Virus record (IMG/VR): IMGVR_UViG_3300032820_000054
Location: 1 to 33,931 of that record
Reading direction: 5' to 3' (one strand)
From: a virus
Length of the DNA: 33,931 nt
Below are positions 22,702-29,518 of the stretch, piece after piece (within the stretch, counting starts at the first letter, position 1; each line of letters opens with the position of its first letter). The notes beneath the pieces are model-generated. The model did no database searches. It was not told the DNA's origin and worked only from the letters and a program-made list of their open reading frames with translations. Made by a program: the position numbers and the translations under genes.

Positions 22702-23880
22702 TTAGGCAGTGGTTTCCCATCCCTTAATGTAGGTATGGACCTTGTCTTGCGTTAATTCTAGGCCGCAATCCGTTAAATATTCATGGATCACGCCGTCCAC
22801 GCCGTTGCCTTGCCTGTCACGCAACAAACTTGTGTCGCGTCCATCTAGGTAACGGTACTTGACATGTGGCATGTCGATGATGACCATTGCGCTGTCCATG
22901 TTCGGAACTTGTCGGAACTGTGGATGCAAGTGAACCATCAAATCACCAGCCATCGTTGAGTACCGTGTGACGTTCACGCCATAGGTGCCATCGACGACTG
23001 TAGGCTGCCATCTTGCTTTGCCGAAGCGTTGCAAGTGTGCGGCTACTTTAGCGCCAACAAATGCTAATTTTTGCTGGGAGCCAAAGGCAAAGATGGTGTT
23101 GATGAGCATTGAGTCGAACTCATCTTCAGTCATCTGACCGCTTGTTGACCATGTTGCACCATCAACGACGTTTGTTATGCTGGATAAGATACCCCCAGTG
23201 TAACGACGTTCGTTGTAAGCACCGCTGTTTTCGATATGCTTCTTACCAAAAAACATGGCTCTTTCGATCTCTTGCATATGAAGCTTGAGAGCTTTCGTAG
23301 CAAATTCATCTTCCGCGTCACCCGTTCGACGATAGGTAGCCTTTAGGGTATTTGTCACGGCAAATGGAGTTCTAAATATTTCCGTGAAATTCGACACGAC
23401 GCTCGGATCGAAACTTATGGCGGTAGACACGTCATCACCGTCGGCGGCGGCAAAGCCACTCACAAACAGATCATCGTTGTCTAAGATGGTTAGACCAGTT
23501 GAACCCAAGTTTCTAGCCACAGCGAGAGTAGTACCAGACGCATCGGCTGTGACGCGCATGATTTCCCCAGTACGTGCGTTGGCCAACAATGTACCAGCGG
23601 TTAAGAACCCAACTTCAATATCAGCGTCAATGACGACTGATGTTGCTGTTGCGTTGTAGCCTCCAGCGTTGTTGATCTTCACAACCCGTTCTGGGATCGA
23701 ATCTCTAAAGTGGTTGAATTGAGGGTCATCTGTAGCCTCACCCGACGTCATGGCGAGTAAAGCATTAAATGGCGCGGAGCCATTTGGTTCGAGAAGTGTA
23801 AACAATTCTCGGTAATTGGTTGGTCGGAAGTCAGTTGAAAACTCACCTGATCCGCGCAACCCTTGTACTCCAGTAGGCAT
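22702..23880 (-). CDS. Major capsid protein, SU10/DUF5309 type
   Basis: The protein has 392 residues from the ATG at 23880, which has a strong AAGGAGG ribosome-binding site; an in-frame TTG 30 bases upstream would place that site inside the gene, so I reject it. The start MPTGVQGLRGSGEFSTDF and RPTNYRELFTLLEPNGSAPF, the central FRTPFAVTNTLKATYRRTGD (about 170-189) and the spine helix FATKALKLHMQEIERAMFFG (193-212) match SU10-type major capsid proteins (DUF5309), an HK97-fold family. Residues about 75-145 look like an inserted beta domain (VDADIEVGFLTAGT-like strands, TGEIMRV). It is flanked upstream by the scaffold group and downstream by a strong terminator, as expected for the most highly expressed virion gene. 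Confidence 0.9.
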   Translation of the reverse strand: MPTGVQGLRGSGEFSTDFRPTNYRELFTLLEPNGSAPFNALLAMTSGEATDDPQFNHFRDSIPERVVKINNAGGYNATATSVVIDADIEVGFLTAGTLLANARTGEIMRVTADASGTTLAVARNLGSTGLTILDNDDLFVSGFAAADGDDVSTAISFDPSVVSNFTEIFRTPFAVTNTLKATYRRTGDAEDEFATKALKLHMQEIERAMFFGKKHIENSGAYNERRYTGGILSSITNVVDGATWSTSGQMTEDEFDSMLINTIFAFGSQQKLAFVGAKVAAHLQRFGKARWQPTVVDGTYGVNVTRYSTMAGDLMVHLHPQFRQVPNMDSAMVIIDMPHVKYRYLDGRDTSLLRDRQGNGVDGVIHEYLTDCGLELTQDKVHTYIKGWETTA

Positions 23881-23919
23881 AGTAGCCTCCTTTTTAAAAA
23901 AAAGTTGCAAAAAAACGCA

Positions 23920-24048
23920 TCAAACGAAAAACGGCAGAGCTTCGTTCTCGACTTCAGCTTGTTTCTGCGACGTGTATCTAGCGGCTATTGCGGCTTACGT
24001 AGCTTCCACAACTGCATTATTGATTGTGTGGGTAGGGACGTCGTCCCT
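23920..24048 (-). other. Capsid-gene leader (170 bp gap) containing a coding-like but interrupted frame
   Basis: The gap between the DUF7220 gene and the capsid gene holds the WAGGGACGAC element and, on the minus strand, one frame with protein-like composition: RDDVPTHTINNAVVEAT, a TAA (23995-23997), then AAIAARYTSQKQAEVENEAL and PFFV before TGA (23920-23922). It has no start codon at its beginning. It could be the decayed remnant of a small gene, a -1 frame extension of the DUF7220 gene, or chance. The rest of the gap is A/T-rich leader ending in the capsid ribosome-binding site. Confidence 0.2.
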
Positions 24049-24049
24049 T
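24034..24049 (-). promoter_or_regulatory. WAGGGACGAC element with built-in hairpin, upstream of the capsid gene
   Basis: The minus strand reads AAGGGACGAC (24040-24049) and then GTCCCT, so that AGGGAC and GTCCCT form a 6-bp stem with loop GAC. It lies 159 bases before the capsid ATG and directly after the stop of the DUF7220 gene, in the largest intergenic gap of the late block. An A/T-only stretch precedes it. This is the best candidate for a strong capsid promoter or for a processing site at the 5' end of capsid mRNA. Confidence 0.5.
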
Positions 24050-24050
24050 T

Positions 24051-24287
24051 TTAAAATAAATTAAATGCCCGTCTTATGACGTAGCCTCTGACGACAGATA
24101 TGAAAAAATAGCCAAGGGTAATATACCCTGCCTGTAAGGGGTCGGGGTGAAGCCCGAATATAGGCAATGCAAAATAGGTAAACAGGTATGATATTAGAAG
24201 GCCGACAATCGAGTTGGTGTTCGCCTCTAAAAAAGACATCCGACGTGTTTGCGGTTTAAGCGGTTTAATTGGATTTATTACAGCCAT
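24051..24287 (-). CDS. DUF7220-type small membrane protein, 78 aa
   Basis: The protein has 78 residues. A short basic start with QTRRMSFLEANTNSIVG (13-29) leads into two hydrophobic segments (about 24-46, LLISYLFTYFALPIFGL, and 54-70, GYITLGYFFISVVRGYV) and ends RRAFNLF. The sequence RRMSFLEA, then a membrane segment with LPIFGL, and the final SVVRGYVIRRAFN match small two-span proteins of family DUF7220, found in phages and bacteria with no known activity. It would sit in the host inner membrane with both ends in the cytoplasm. It lies between the basic 189-aa gene and the capsid gene, an unusual place for a membrane protein. Confidence 0.72.
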   Translation of the reverse strand: MAVINPIKPLKPQTRRMSFLEANTNSIVGLLISYLFTYFALPIFGLHPDPLQAGYITLGYFFISVVRGYVIRRAFNLF

Positions 24288-24289
24288 CG

Positions 24290-24859
24290 CTACTTTTTCT
24301 TGGAGCCTGGGCCAGTGATTGCAGAGCCTTCCCCTGCTGGGCGTCCCTGTAAATAGTCCAAGATCGTAAGTACGACTGCCGTTCCTGGGGATACTCTGGC
24401 AACGTTTGTGAGAGTTTTTGCAAATTTAGAAGGGGGAATGGCATCTTTAATTGTTTTTTTGGACTGCTCAATAATCTGGTTTCGTATTTTTTTGTCACTA
24501 TCATTTAAATGGTTAGGATTGATCTTCTGCATACGTTGCAAATCATAACTAGCCTGTTCTGCTTTAATCTTTTTTATCCTGTTGGCTGACTTTGCACGCC
24601 GTTCCGCAAATCTTTGTTCGTAGCTTGGTAAGTCTTTAAGGGGAACCCTGTTTCTTACTTTTTGCCGTCGTCTTCCCCCTGCCCCCTTGCTTGACATACT
24701 TTCTCTGATTGCGCTTGTTACGGCATACCCTGCAATACCTGTGGCAAGACCTAGACCTGCATAATGATTTTTAACAAGAGGCGGTTGTTGCTCTCTCATT
24801 GTTGATTTCTTTTTCTTTAACCGAGGCCTCGATTTAGGAATTGGGGGTTTTTTCGGCAT
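24290..24859 (-). CDS. Very basic hypothetical protein, 189 aa
   Basis: The protein has 189 residues and is dominated by Lys and Arg: N-terminal PKKPPIPKSRPRLKKKKS, central GGRRRQKVRNRVPLKDLPSY and RRAKSANRIKKIKAEQ, C-terminal GSKKK. Two short hydrophobic stretches (about 34-51, AGLGLATGIAGYAV; about 160-170, TAVVLTILDYL) might contact membrane. It could bind DNA or the inside of the capsid, or be ejected with the genome; nothing in the sequence decides this. It lies between scaffold and capsid genes, beginning 2 bases after the scaffold stop, so it is probably made with the head proteins. No family recognised. Confidence 0.6.
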   Translation of the reverse strand: MPKKPPIPKSRPRLKKKKSTMREQQPPLVKNHYAGLGLATGIAGYAVTSAIRESMSSKGAGGRRRQKVRNRVPLKDLPSYEQRFAERRAKSANRIKKIKAEQASYDLQRMQKINPNHLNDSDKKIRNQIIEQSKKTIKDAIPPSKFAKTLTNVARVSPGTAVVLTILDYLQGRPAGEGSAITGPGSKKK

Positions 24860-24861
24860 CT

Positions 24862-25896
24862 TTATCCCATTCCAGCTTGTCTGCTGAACGCCTTGTCAGC
24901 CAATCGGTTTAAGGTTTCATCGACAGGAGATGCTGGGGCAGCGGCTTCTCCCTCGGCTGGGGTAGCGGCCACCGTACCTTGATACGCCTGCCGTCGCTGG
25001 TTAATCTCTTTTAGGCGTTCAAATTCTGGCTGGTTTTTCAAGGCGGCAAAGTCAGCCATAACATTATTGAGAAGGTCTGCATCAGTAAACTCTCTCATGT
25101 CATAGCCACGCTCTGCAATGAAACCTTGGAATGGCCCATCATCAGCTTCGCTTAGATTGTACCGCTGGCCAGCTTCCACGATGTTGTTCTGAACAGTCCG
25201 TTGCAGTGCTTCCTCTCTTTGCTGGGAAGCTCTTTGGTTATTTGCCACTGCGTTTTGTGCAGTGTTTTGAGATTGCTGCAGCACGCCGTTAAGCATTTGA
25301 CCTATCTGGCCAATCTGATTTTGAATAGATGCAATGTTCTTTTGCTGTTCACGATAGCCAGGGGGGAGTGCGACATCGTTCTCTGCTTCCCACGAAGCAA
25401 AGGGGTCGTCTGTTCCTATGTTCGATTGTCCAGGGGCTGTGTCTTGACCTGGCCTCATGCTTTGCTGACCATCACCGCCAAGCTGTGTGTTCTTGGATAA
25501 GCCGTTCTTCATTAAGGACATCATGTCCGACATCACTGTCGGCATGTCCTTTCCTGTAGTCTGAGCTAGTTGCTCGGCTATACTGATCAGGGGCTTTGCC
25601 TGTGCGTACTTGTAGTTGACGTCAGGGTATCTGCTTGCCATGCCTTCAAGCTGGGATTTTGTAAACTCGCGTTCACCATCGCCAACTTTAAGCTTGATCA
25701 TGGTAAATGGTTCTTGATTCGCATTGTCGGCTTCAGTTTGCGGAGCCGCGTCAGTCATCGCCATTTCTGTTGGTGTTTCCGCTGGGGGCGGTGCGGCGGC
25801 ATCTACAGCCGCTTGCTGAACTTCTGGTTGTTGCGGTGCAGGGCCAAGCTGGTTGCTTGCAATGCGGTTAATGGGATCGTTGGGGTCTAGTGCCAT
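24862..25896 (-). CDS. Putative scaffolding protein, 344 aa
   Basis: The protein has 344 residues, rich in Gln, Ala, Asn and Pro. The N-terminal 60 residues look disordered (QQPEVQQAAVDAAAPPPAET). A short ordered part follows (FTMIKLKVGDGEREFTKSQL at about 64-83, and YPDVNYKYAQAKPLISIAEQ). A long Gln-rich helix occupies about 185-235 (NIASIQNQIGQIGQMLNGVL), and the C-terminus is helical and basic (ETLNRLADKAFSRQAGMG). Acidic, helical, low-complexity proteins with a basic C-terminus encoded shortly before the capsid gene are usually scaffolds that nucleate procapsids and then leave. No sequence motif proves it. The AGAGGAAA ribosome-binding site is strong, and a WAGGGACGAC copy lies 80 bases upstream. 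Confidence 0.72.
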   Translation of the reverse strand: MALDPNDPINRIASNQLGPAPQQPEVQQAAVDAAAPPPAETPTEMAMTDAAPQTEADNANQEPFTMIKLKVGDGEREFTKSQLEGMASRYPDVNYKYAQAKPLISIAEQLAQTTGKDMPTVMSDMMSLMKNGLSKNTQLGGDGQQSMRPGQDTAPGQSNIGTDDPFASWEAENDVALPPGYREQQKNIASIQNQIGQIGQMLNGVLQQSQNTAQNAVANNQRASQQREEALQRTVQNNIVEAGQRYNLSEADDGPFQGFIAERGYDMREFTDADLLNNVMADFAALKNQPEFERLKEINQRRQAYQGTVAATPAEGEAAAPASPVDETLNRLADKAFSRQAGMG

Positions 25897-25922
25897 TTTA
25901 ATTTCCTCTCAGCCGTAGCGGA

Positions 25923-26243
25923 TTAGGGGTTATGAAGTTTTTGGTGTAAGGATAATGGATCATCAATCGGGTTAGGGTCGTCCCTATTTTCCCACGATTG
26001 TAATTGCGCTTCGCCAAGAAGCTTGGCCTCCATATTTGGAATAATATTAAGAAGGTTCTCGGCCGCTTGCAGACAACCAGCATAGAAGGACGCCTCTTCG
26101 GACGTCATCTTTGGGTTCTTTGCTGTGGTAAGAGCGAGAGTGACGATCTCCTCTCGCATGATTTCCTCAAGAATTTTCCAGCCCTGCGACTTGGAAAGTG
26201 TTCTTAGTTGCCGAAGTTTACGTTCGGCTTGGGTAATACTCAC
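25923..26243 (-). CDS. Hypothetical protein, 106 aa, helical
   Basis: The protein has 106 residues, starts at GTG and overlaps the previous stop as GTGA. It is mainly helical and charged (AERKLRQLRTLSKSQGWKIL; EEASFYAGCLQAAENLLNII; AKLLGEAQLQSWENRDDPNP). I recognise no family. Genes of this size and make-up are common between portal and scaffold in podoviruses, where functions are mostly unknown. Its 3' end contains the WAGGGACGAC copy that precedes the scaffold gene. Confidence 0.62.
   Translation of the reverse strand: MSITQAERKLRQLRTLSKSQGWKILEEIMREEIVTLALTTAKNPKMTSEEASFYAGCLQAAENLLNIIPNMEAKLLGEAQLQSWENRDDPNPIDDPLSLHQKLHNP
25977..25986 (-). promoter_or_regulatory. WAGGGACGAC element, copy upstream of the scaffold gene
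   Basis: The minus strand reads TAGGGACGAC near the end of the 106-aa gene, 80 bases before the scaffold ATG at 25896. The preceding GGGAAAA and the following CCTAACCC are not shared in detail with other copies, apart from an A-rich run just upstream. Confidence 0.45.
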
Positions 26244-26392
26244 GATGCTTTGATGCGACCTTTAGTTTTCTTTGGGGATTTGTTGCCGATTTCAGCTACA
26301 GTCGCGCCCTCCATAATCATAGGATTGCGCTTCATATTGCTGTTGGAAAGCATCTTTTCGTAAGCTTTGGCGGCTTGTGGCTTATTTTCCAT
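26240..26392 (-). CDS. Small basic hypothetical protein, 50 aa
   Basis: The ORF runs from the ATG at 26392 to a TGA overlapping the GTG start of the next gene (GTGA). It begins 2 bases after the stop of the 85-aa gene, so it fills the gap exactly. The product begins MENKPQAAKAYEKMLSNSNM and ends PKKTKGRIKAS; it is basic and probably flexible. No family recognised. The gap-free junctions at both ends are the main evidence that it is real. Confidence 0.6.
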   Translation of the reverse strand: MENKPQAAKAYEKMLSNSNMKRNPMIMEGATVAEIGNKSPKKTKGRIKAS

Positions 26393-26394
26393 AC

Positions 26395-26652
26395 TTATTC
26401 GCCTTTCTTAAGTTCGTCTTCGATTTTTTTGGCGGCGGCAATTTCAGCTTCCTGATGCTTGACGCAGACGGCTTCATCGTCGTCGTCAGGGTAATCGTCT
26501 ACAAGCTTGCCGCTCTTGACAGAGTAGCGGTTTGCCAAACGCGACATTCCGCTTTTTATCTCGAAACTGGCGGTTGCGTCGGGTTCGGAGCCATCAACAA
26601 AATCGGCTATGAAAGAGCTGCCGTCATCGAGAAAGTATATTTTTTCAGTCAT
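26395..26652 (-). CDS. Small acidic hypothetical protein, 85 aa
   Basis: The protein has 85 residues. It starts MTEKIYFLDDGSSFIADFVD, looks like a small beta sheet, passes through an acidic stretch (DDYPDDDDEAV) and ends in a charged helix (EAEIAAAKKIEDELKKGE). It directly follows the two receptor-binding-like genes, with an AAGGA ribosome-binding site. Small acidic proteins encoded right behind fibre genes are often fibre assembly chaperones, but no chaperone motif is visible, so this is only a possibility. Confidence 0.6.
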   Translation of the reverse strand: MTEKIYFLDDGSSFIADFVDGSEPDATASFEIKSGMSRLANRYSVKSGKLVDDYPDDDDEAVCVKHQEAEIAAAKKIEDELKKGE

Positions 26653-26658
26653 TTTTGG

Positions 26659-28080
26659 TTATCCTTGTCGTATGTGTTCGTTATAGGCACTGTTGTCGGA
26701 GGAGCCGTCTCCGTATTTAAAAAGCCTGTAGTCATCGACAGCGGCCATTGCGGGGTAGTTTGTGGTGTTTGAACCGTGCCACATGGGAAGATAGCGATAT
26801 TCGTTTCCATTCGACTCAAGCACTTGATTTATTCCCCCCACCCGGACGCCGGTGTATAAAAAAGCCCCGGTAGGGTTAGATGCGTAGCCGTTGCCAGGAT
26901 ACCAGTGTATGAAGCCGTCATCTCTGAACGGCAAAACGTGCATACCGAAGGAAGTGTTGGTGTCGCTCAGAGATATTGAAGGTCCAACCGCCGTTTCTCC
27001 CATGCCAGTGAAATGACGAAGCGAACCAGACCAATAGTAGTAATACGGAGCCATAAAGCAGTAGTTCCTCCCGTCACGGGATGAGACAATCCTCTGACCG
27101 TATTGCTGAGCCTGATCCCTCCCGTAAGAGGTTGTGTTGGTGAGAGTAACCGCATGTGTGGTATTGATAGTCGCGCCTGGATCAGTCGCGGGCTGGTCCC
27201 AGTAATAACATCGAAAACCGCTGCTGTGATTGTGCTGAACGTAAGCGTGTATTTGGCCGTCGTCGCGTAGAATTAGTTTGTGATTTTGCTCACTTTCAAG
27301 ATCGGTTGTTCCCCAGCTTGGGTGCTGCACGGTGTAAGTGAAGTCAAGCGTTGCGTTTGCCAGAGCTGCGGCGGGAGAAGGGTATGTATCAAAATCCCAG
27401 TTTGTAAATTTATTTATGTCAAAGCTGCCAGACCCGTTGTTGAGCTTGACACAGATGAACTCTTTTCGTGTGTTGTTGTAAGCGGCCATGCCGGAGCCTT
27501 GGCTCATGCTTACGCCAGATATACCTACGTCCTTCGTTCCTTCAAACGGGAGGTCTTCCCGGCATGATTTGTTTACGTGTCGCGCAAAAACATAGCCGTC
27601 TTCATAGCCGTACATGATGGCGCGATTAGCGTGATCGGAGGGGAAAAACATTCTCGCGTTGCGAAGTTTGTTATCTGAAGCGTAACTAGGGTGTCTTGAA
27701 GTTGTAGCCGATCCATCGGAGTAAAAATAACCAGCCGCGCTTCCATTCATTGCGTTAAACGCGAACATCGAGGCGTAAGTTGTCCCGCCAGAGCTAGGGT
27801 AACTGTTTGAACTCCCCCATCCGCTGTATCCCATTGTGTTCTCGGTCGTGAAAGTTCCACTGTGGTACTGCACGACATTACTTGCGGTCACGTAGTTTCG
27901 GGTCGTGTAATTGTTGTACGCTGGGATAATCATGTTAAAATTTTCGTCGTAGAACACGTAATGATCGCCGCTGGATGTTTTGCTCCACATGACGTAGCAG
28001 GCCCGTCTTTGCGCCCTGCCAGCAAAACCTTTTCGGAGTTTGGTTCCCCCCGCGCTTCCAGATGATGGAATGAATGCCAT
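26659..28080 (-). CDS. Putative receptor-binding protein, paralogue B, 473 aa
   Basis: The protein has 473 residues, rich in Tyr, Ser, Gly, Asn and Thr and almost certainly all-beta. It is a diverged paralogue of the gene just upstream. Shared blocks in the same order include YNNTRKEF (middle), DFDTYPSPAAALANAT, TSYGRDQAQQYGQ, APYYYYWSGS (about 343-352) and NTTNYPAMAAVDDY (about 436-449). Repeating strand patterns suggest a propeller or similar receptor-binding fold, but I do not recognise the family. The N-terminus (SGSAGGTKLRKGFAGRAQRR) differs from its partner's and may attach to a different site. CAGGAG lies before the ATG. A surface adhesin role is inferred from composition and fibre-cluster location. 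Confidence 0.66.
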   Translation of the reverse strand: MAFIPSSGSAGGTKLRKGFAGRAQRRACYVMWSKTSSGDHYVFYDENFNMIIPAYNNYTTRNYVTASNVVQYHSGTFTTENTMGYSGWGSSNSYPSSGGTTYASMFAFNAMNGSAAGYFYSDGSATTSRHPSYASDNKLRNARMFFPSDHANRAIMYGYEDGYVFARHVNKSCREDLPFEGTKDVGISGVSMSQGSGMAAYNNTRKEFICVKLNNGSGSFDINKFTNWDFDTYPSPAAALANATLDFTYTVQHPSWGTTDLESEQNHKLILRDDGQIHAYVQHNHSSGFRCYYWDQPATDPGATINTTHAVTLTNTTSYGRDQAQQYGQRIVSSRDGRNYCFMAPYYYYWSGSLRHFTGMGETAVGPSISLSDTNTSFGMHVLPFRDDGFIHWYPGNGYASNPTGAFLYTGVRVGGINQVLESNGNEYRYLPMWHGSNTTNYPAMAAVDDYRLFKYGDGSSDNSAYNEHIRQG

Positions 28081-28093
28081 TAGCTAACTCCTG

Positions 28094-29518
28094 TTATTTT
28101 AGATCGCGGTATGAGTGAAGCCAGTAGTCTTGAACGGGAGACATGGCTGGGTAGTTCGTTGTGTTAGGGCCAGGGAACATGGGCATATACTGTTGTGCAT
28201 TGGACTGCTCGTACATTCCGTCTGCGTCTTTGTGCATAAATTTTTCGAGGAATGCGCCTGACCAGTTGCCTGCGTAGACATTTTGGCTTTGCCACGTTGC
28301 AAAGCCAGTATCCTTGTACGGAATTACTTGATATGCGTAGCTCGTATTTGAGATTGAAGAGTAAGTTCGGTTTTTGTTGATGCTTTCCTTGCACACGTAA
28401 TGAACGGCTGAACCGCAGTGGTAATAATAATACGGACATACAAACGCGATTGACCTTCTGTCACCGCTCTCGATCATCTGAAGACCATATTGATCTCCCG
28501 AATCCATCCCGTAACTTGTCGTAAGTGTCACATCGGTTACATGAGTAGCTTGCGTTGTGCTTCCTTTTCCTCCCGTGGTCATGTCTGTGCCGTCCGTAGG
28601 AACGGTAAAAGTGTAAAGCTTTAGGTTGTTGGATGGGTCCATGATACATATGAATGCTGTCCCGTCATCGCACAGGCATATCTTGGGGTTTTGAAAGCTT
28701 TCATTGCTTGATGATGAGGGGTTGGTGCTAAGCGTCAACTCAAAATATGTCGCAGTTGTCGCATTCGTGAAAGCATCATGGGGCGAGGGGTAAGCGTCGA
28801 AATCGACCCCTTTGTAGTGCCAGACGTCCCAGGTATATGCGCCTGTATTGTAGTGAAGTCCGATGTATTCCTTTCGGGACTTGTTGTAGCTTCCAGTTCC
28901 TCTCATAGCCGTGGTAGGCGATGTACTGCCAGAGTTCACGGCTGGAAGCTGAAAGTTTTTTGTGCCGGGTGCTTCTGGAAACCACTTTGAGAAATCATTT
29001 CGATTGAAGCACTTGATGTAGCCAGTGTCGTGAACATAGATTTTTCCAGCGTCCGTGTGGTCACTGTTTATTATGCGATTATTCAGATAGTGTTTCTCGC
29101 CTACCGTTGCACCGTTATTGCCATACGAGCCGTCCGCGAAAACGTCTATAAATCCCGGCCCCACGTTGAGCGCGGAGTTTACAGATGAACAAAAATACCA
29201 TCCGCTGCTGCTAGAAGGGTGACTTTGTGTGCCTGTCCAACTGTTCCACATGAAGGATTGGTTGATGCTGTGATTGCCGTTTCCGATCCGAACGACTGGG
29301 GAAGTCACATGATAGACGAAATTGCTGTAGCCATCGTATGTGGGGTGCATTATCGCAAAATCCTGATCGTAAAATACGAACTCATAGACCCCCTGCGACG
29401 TGTTGTTTGATGCCAGAATGTATTTCGCTGGCTTCGTTCCAAACCCCCAGCCGTCTGCTGTGACAATAGAGGAGCTTCCTGAAGTAGAGCCTCCGCTTAG
29501 TGTGGAAAGTTGTACCAT
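28094..29518 (-). CDS. Putative receptor-binding protein, paralogue A, 474 aa
   Basis: The protein has 474 residues with the same low-Lys, Tyr/Ser/Gly/Asn/Thr-rich beta composition as its neighbour, and the same ordered landmarks: YNKSRKEYIGLHYNTG, DFDAYPSPHDAFTNAT, TSYGMDSGDQYGLQ, CPYYYYHCGSAVHYV (about 361-375) and NTTNYPAMSPVQDY (about 452-465). Between landmarks the two proteins differ strongly, so the duplication is old or the loops evolve fast. The N-terminus is a flexible Gly/Ser run (LSGGSTSGSSSIV), fitting a tip or adhesin attached through a linker. The start is immediately behind the stop of the repeat fibre gene (TAA then ATG). Receptor binding is inferred. Confidence 0.66.
   Translation of the reverse strand: MVQLSTLSGGSTSGSSSIVTADGWGFGTKPAKYILASNNTSQGVYEFVFYDQDFAIMHPTYDGYSNFVYHVTSPVVRIGNGNHSINQSFMWNSWTGTQSHPSSSSGWYFCSSVNSALNVGPGFIDVFADGSYGNNGATVGEKHYLNNRIINSDHTDAGKIYVHDTGYIKCFNRNDFSKWFPEAPGTKNFQLPAVNSGSTSPTTAMRGTGSYNKSRKEYIGLHYNTGAYTWDVWHYKGVDFDAYPSPHDAFTNATTATYFELTLSTNPSSSSNESFQNPKICLCDDGTAFICIMDPSNNLKLYTFTVPTDGTDMTTGGKGSTTQATHVTDVTLTTSYGMDSGDQYGLQMIESGDRRSIAFVCPYYYYHCGSAVHYVCKESINKNRTYSSISNTSYAYQVIPYKDTGFATWQSQNVYAGNWSGAFLEKFMHKDADGMYEQSNAQQYMPMFPGPNTTNYPAMSPVQDYWLHSYRDLK

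Noticed and set aside
22702-23910. Longer capsid reading frame from a TTG at 23910
   Set aside because: It would place the strong AAGGAGG ribosome-binding site inside the gene. The ATG at 23880 has ideal spacing.
24034-24053. Rho-independent terminator on the plus strand (AGGGAC stem followed by T's)
   Set aside because: There is no plus-strand gene to terminate here, and the stem shares its sequence with the repeated WAGGGACGAC element on the minus strand.
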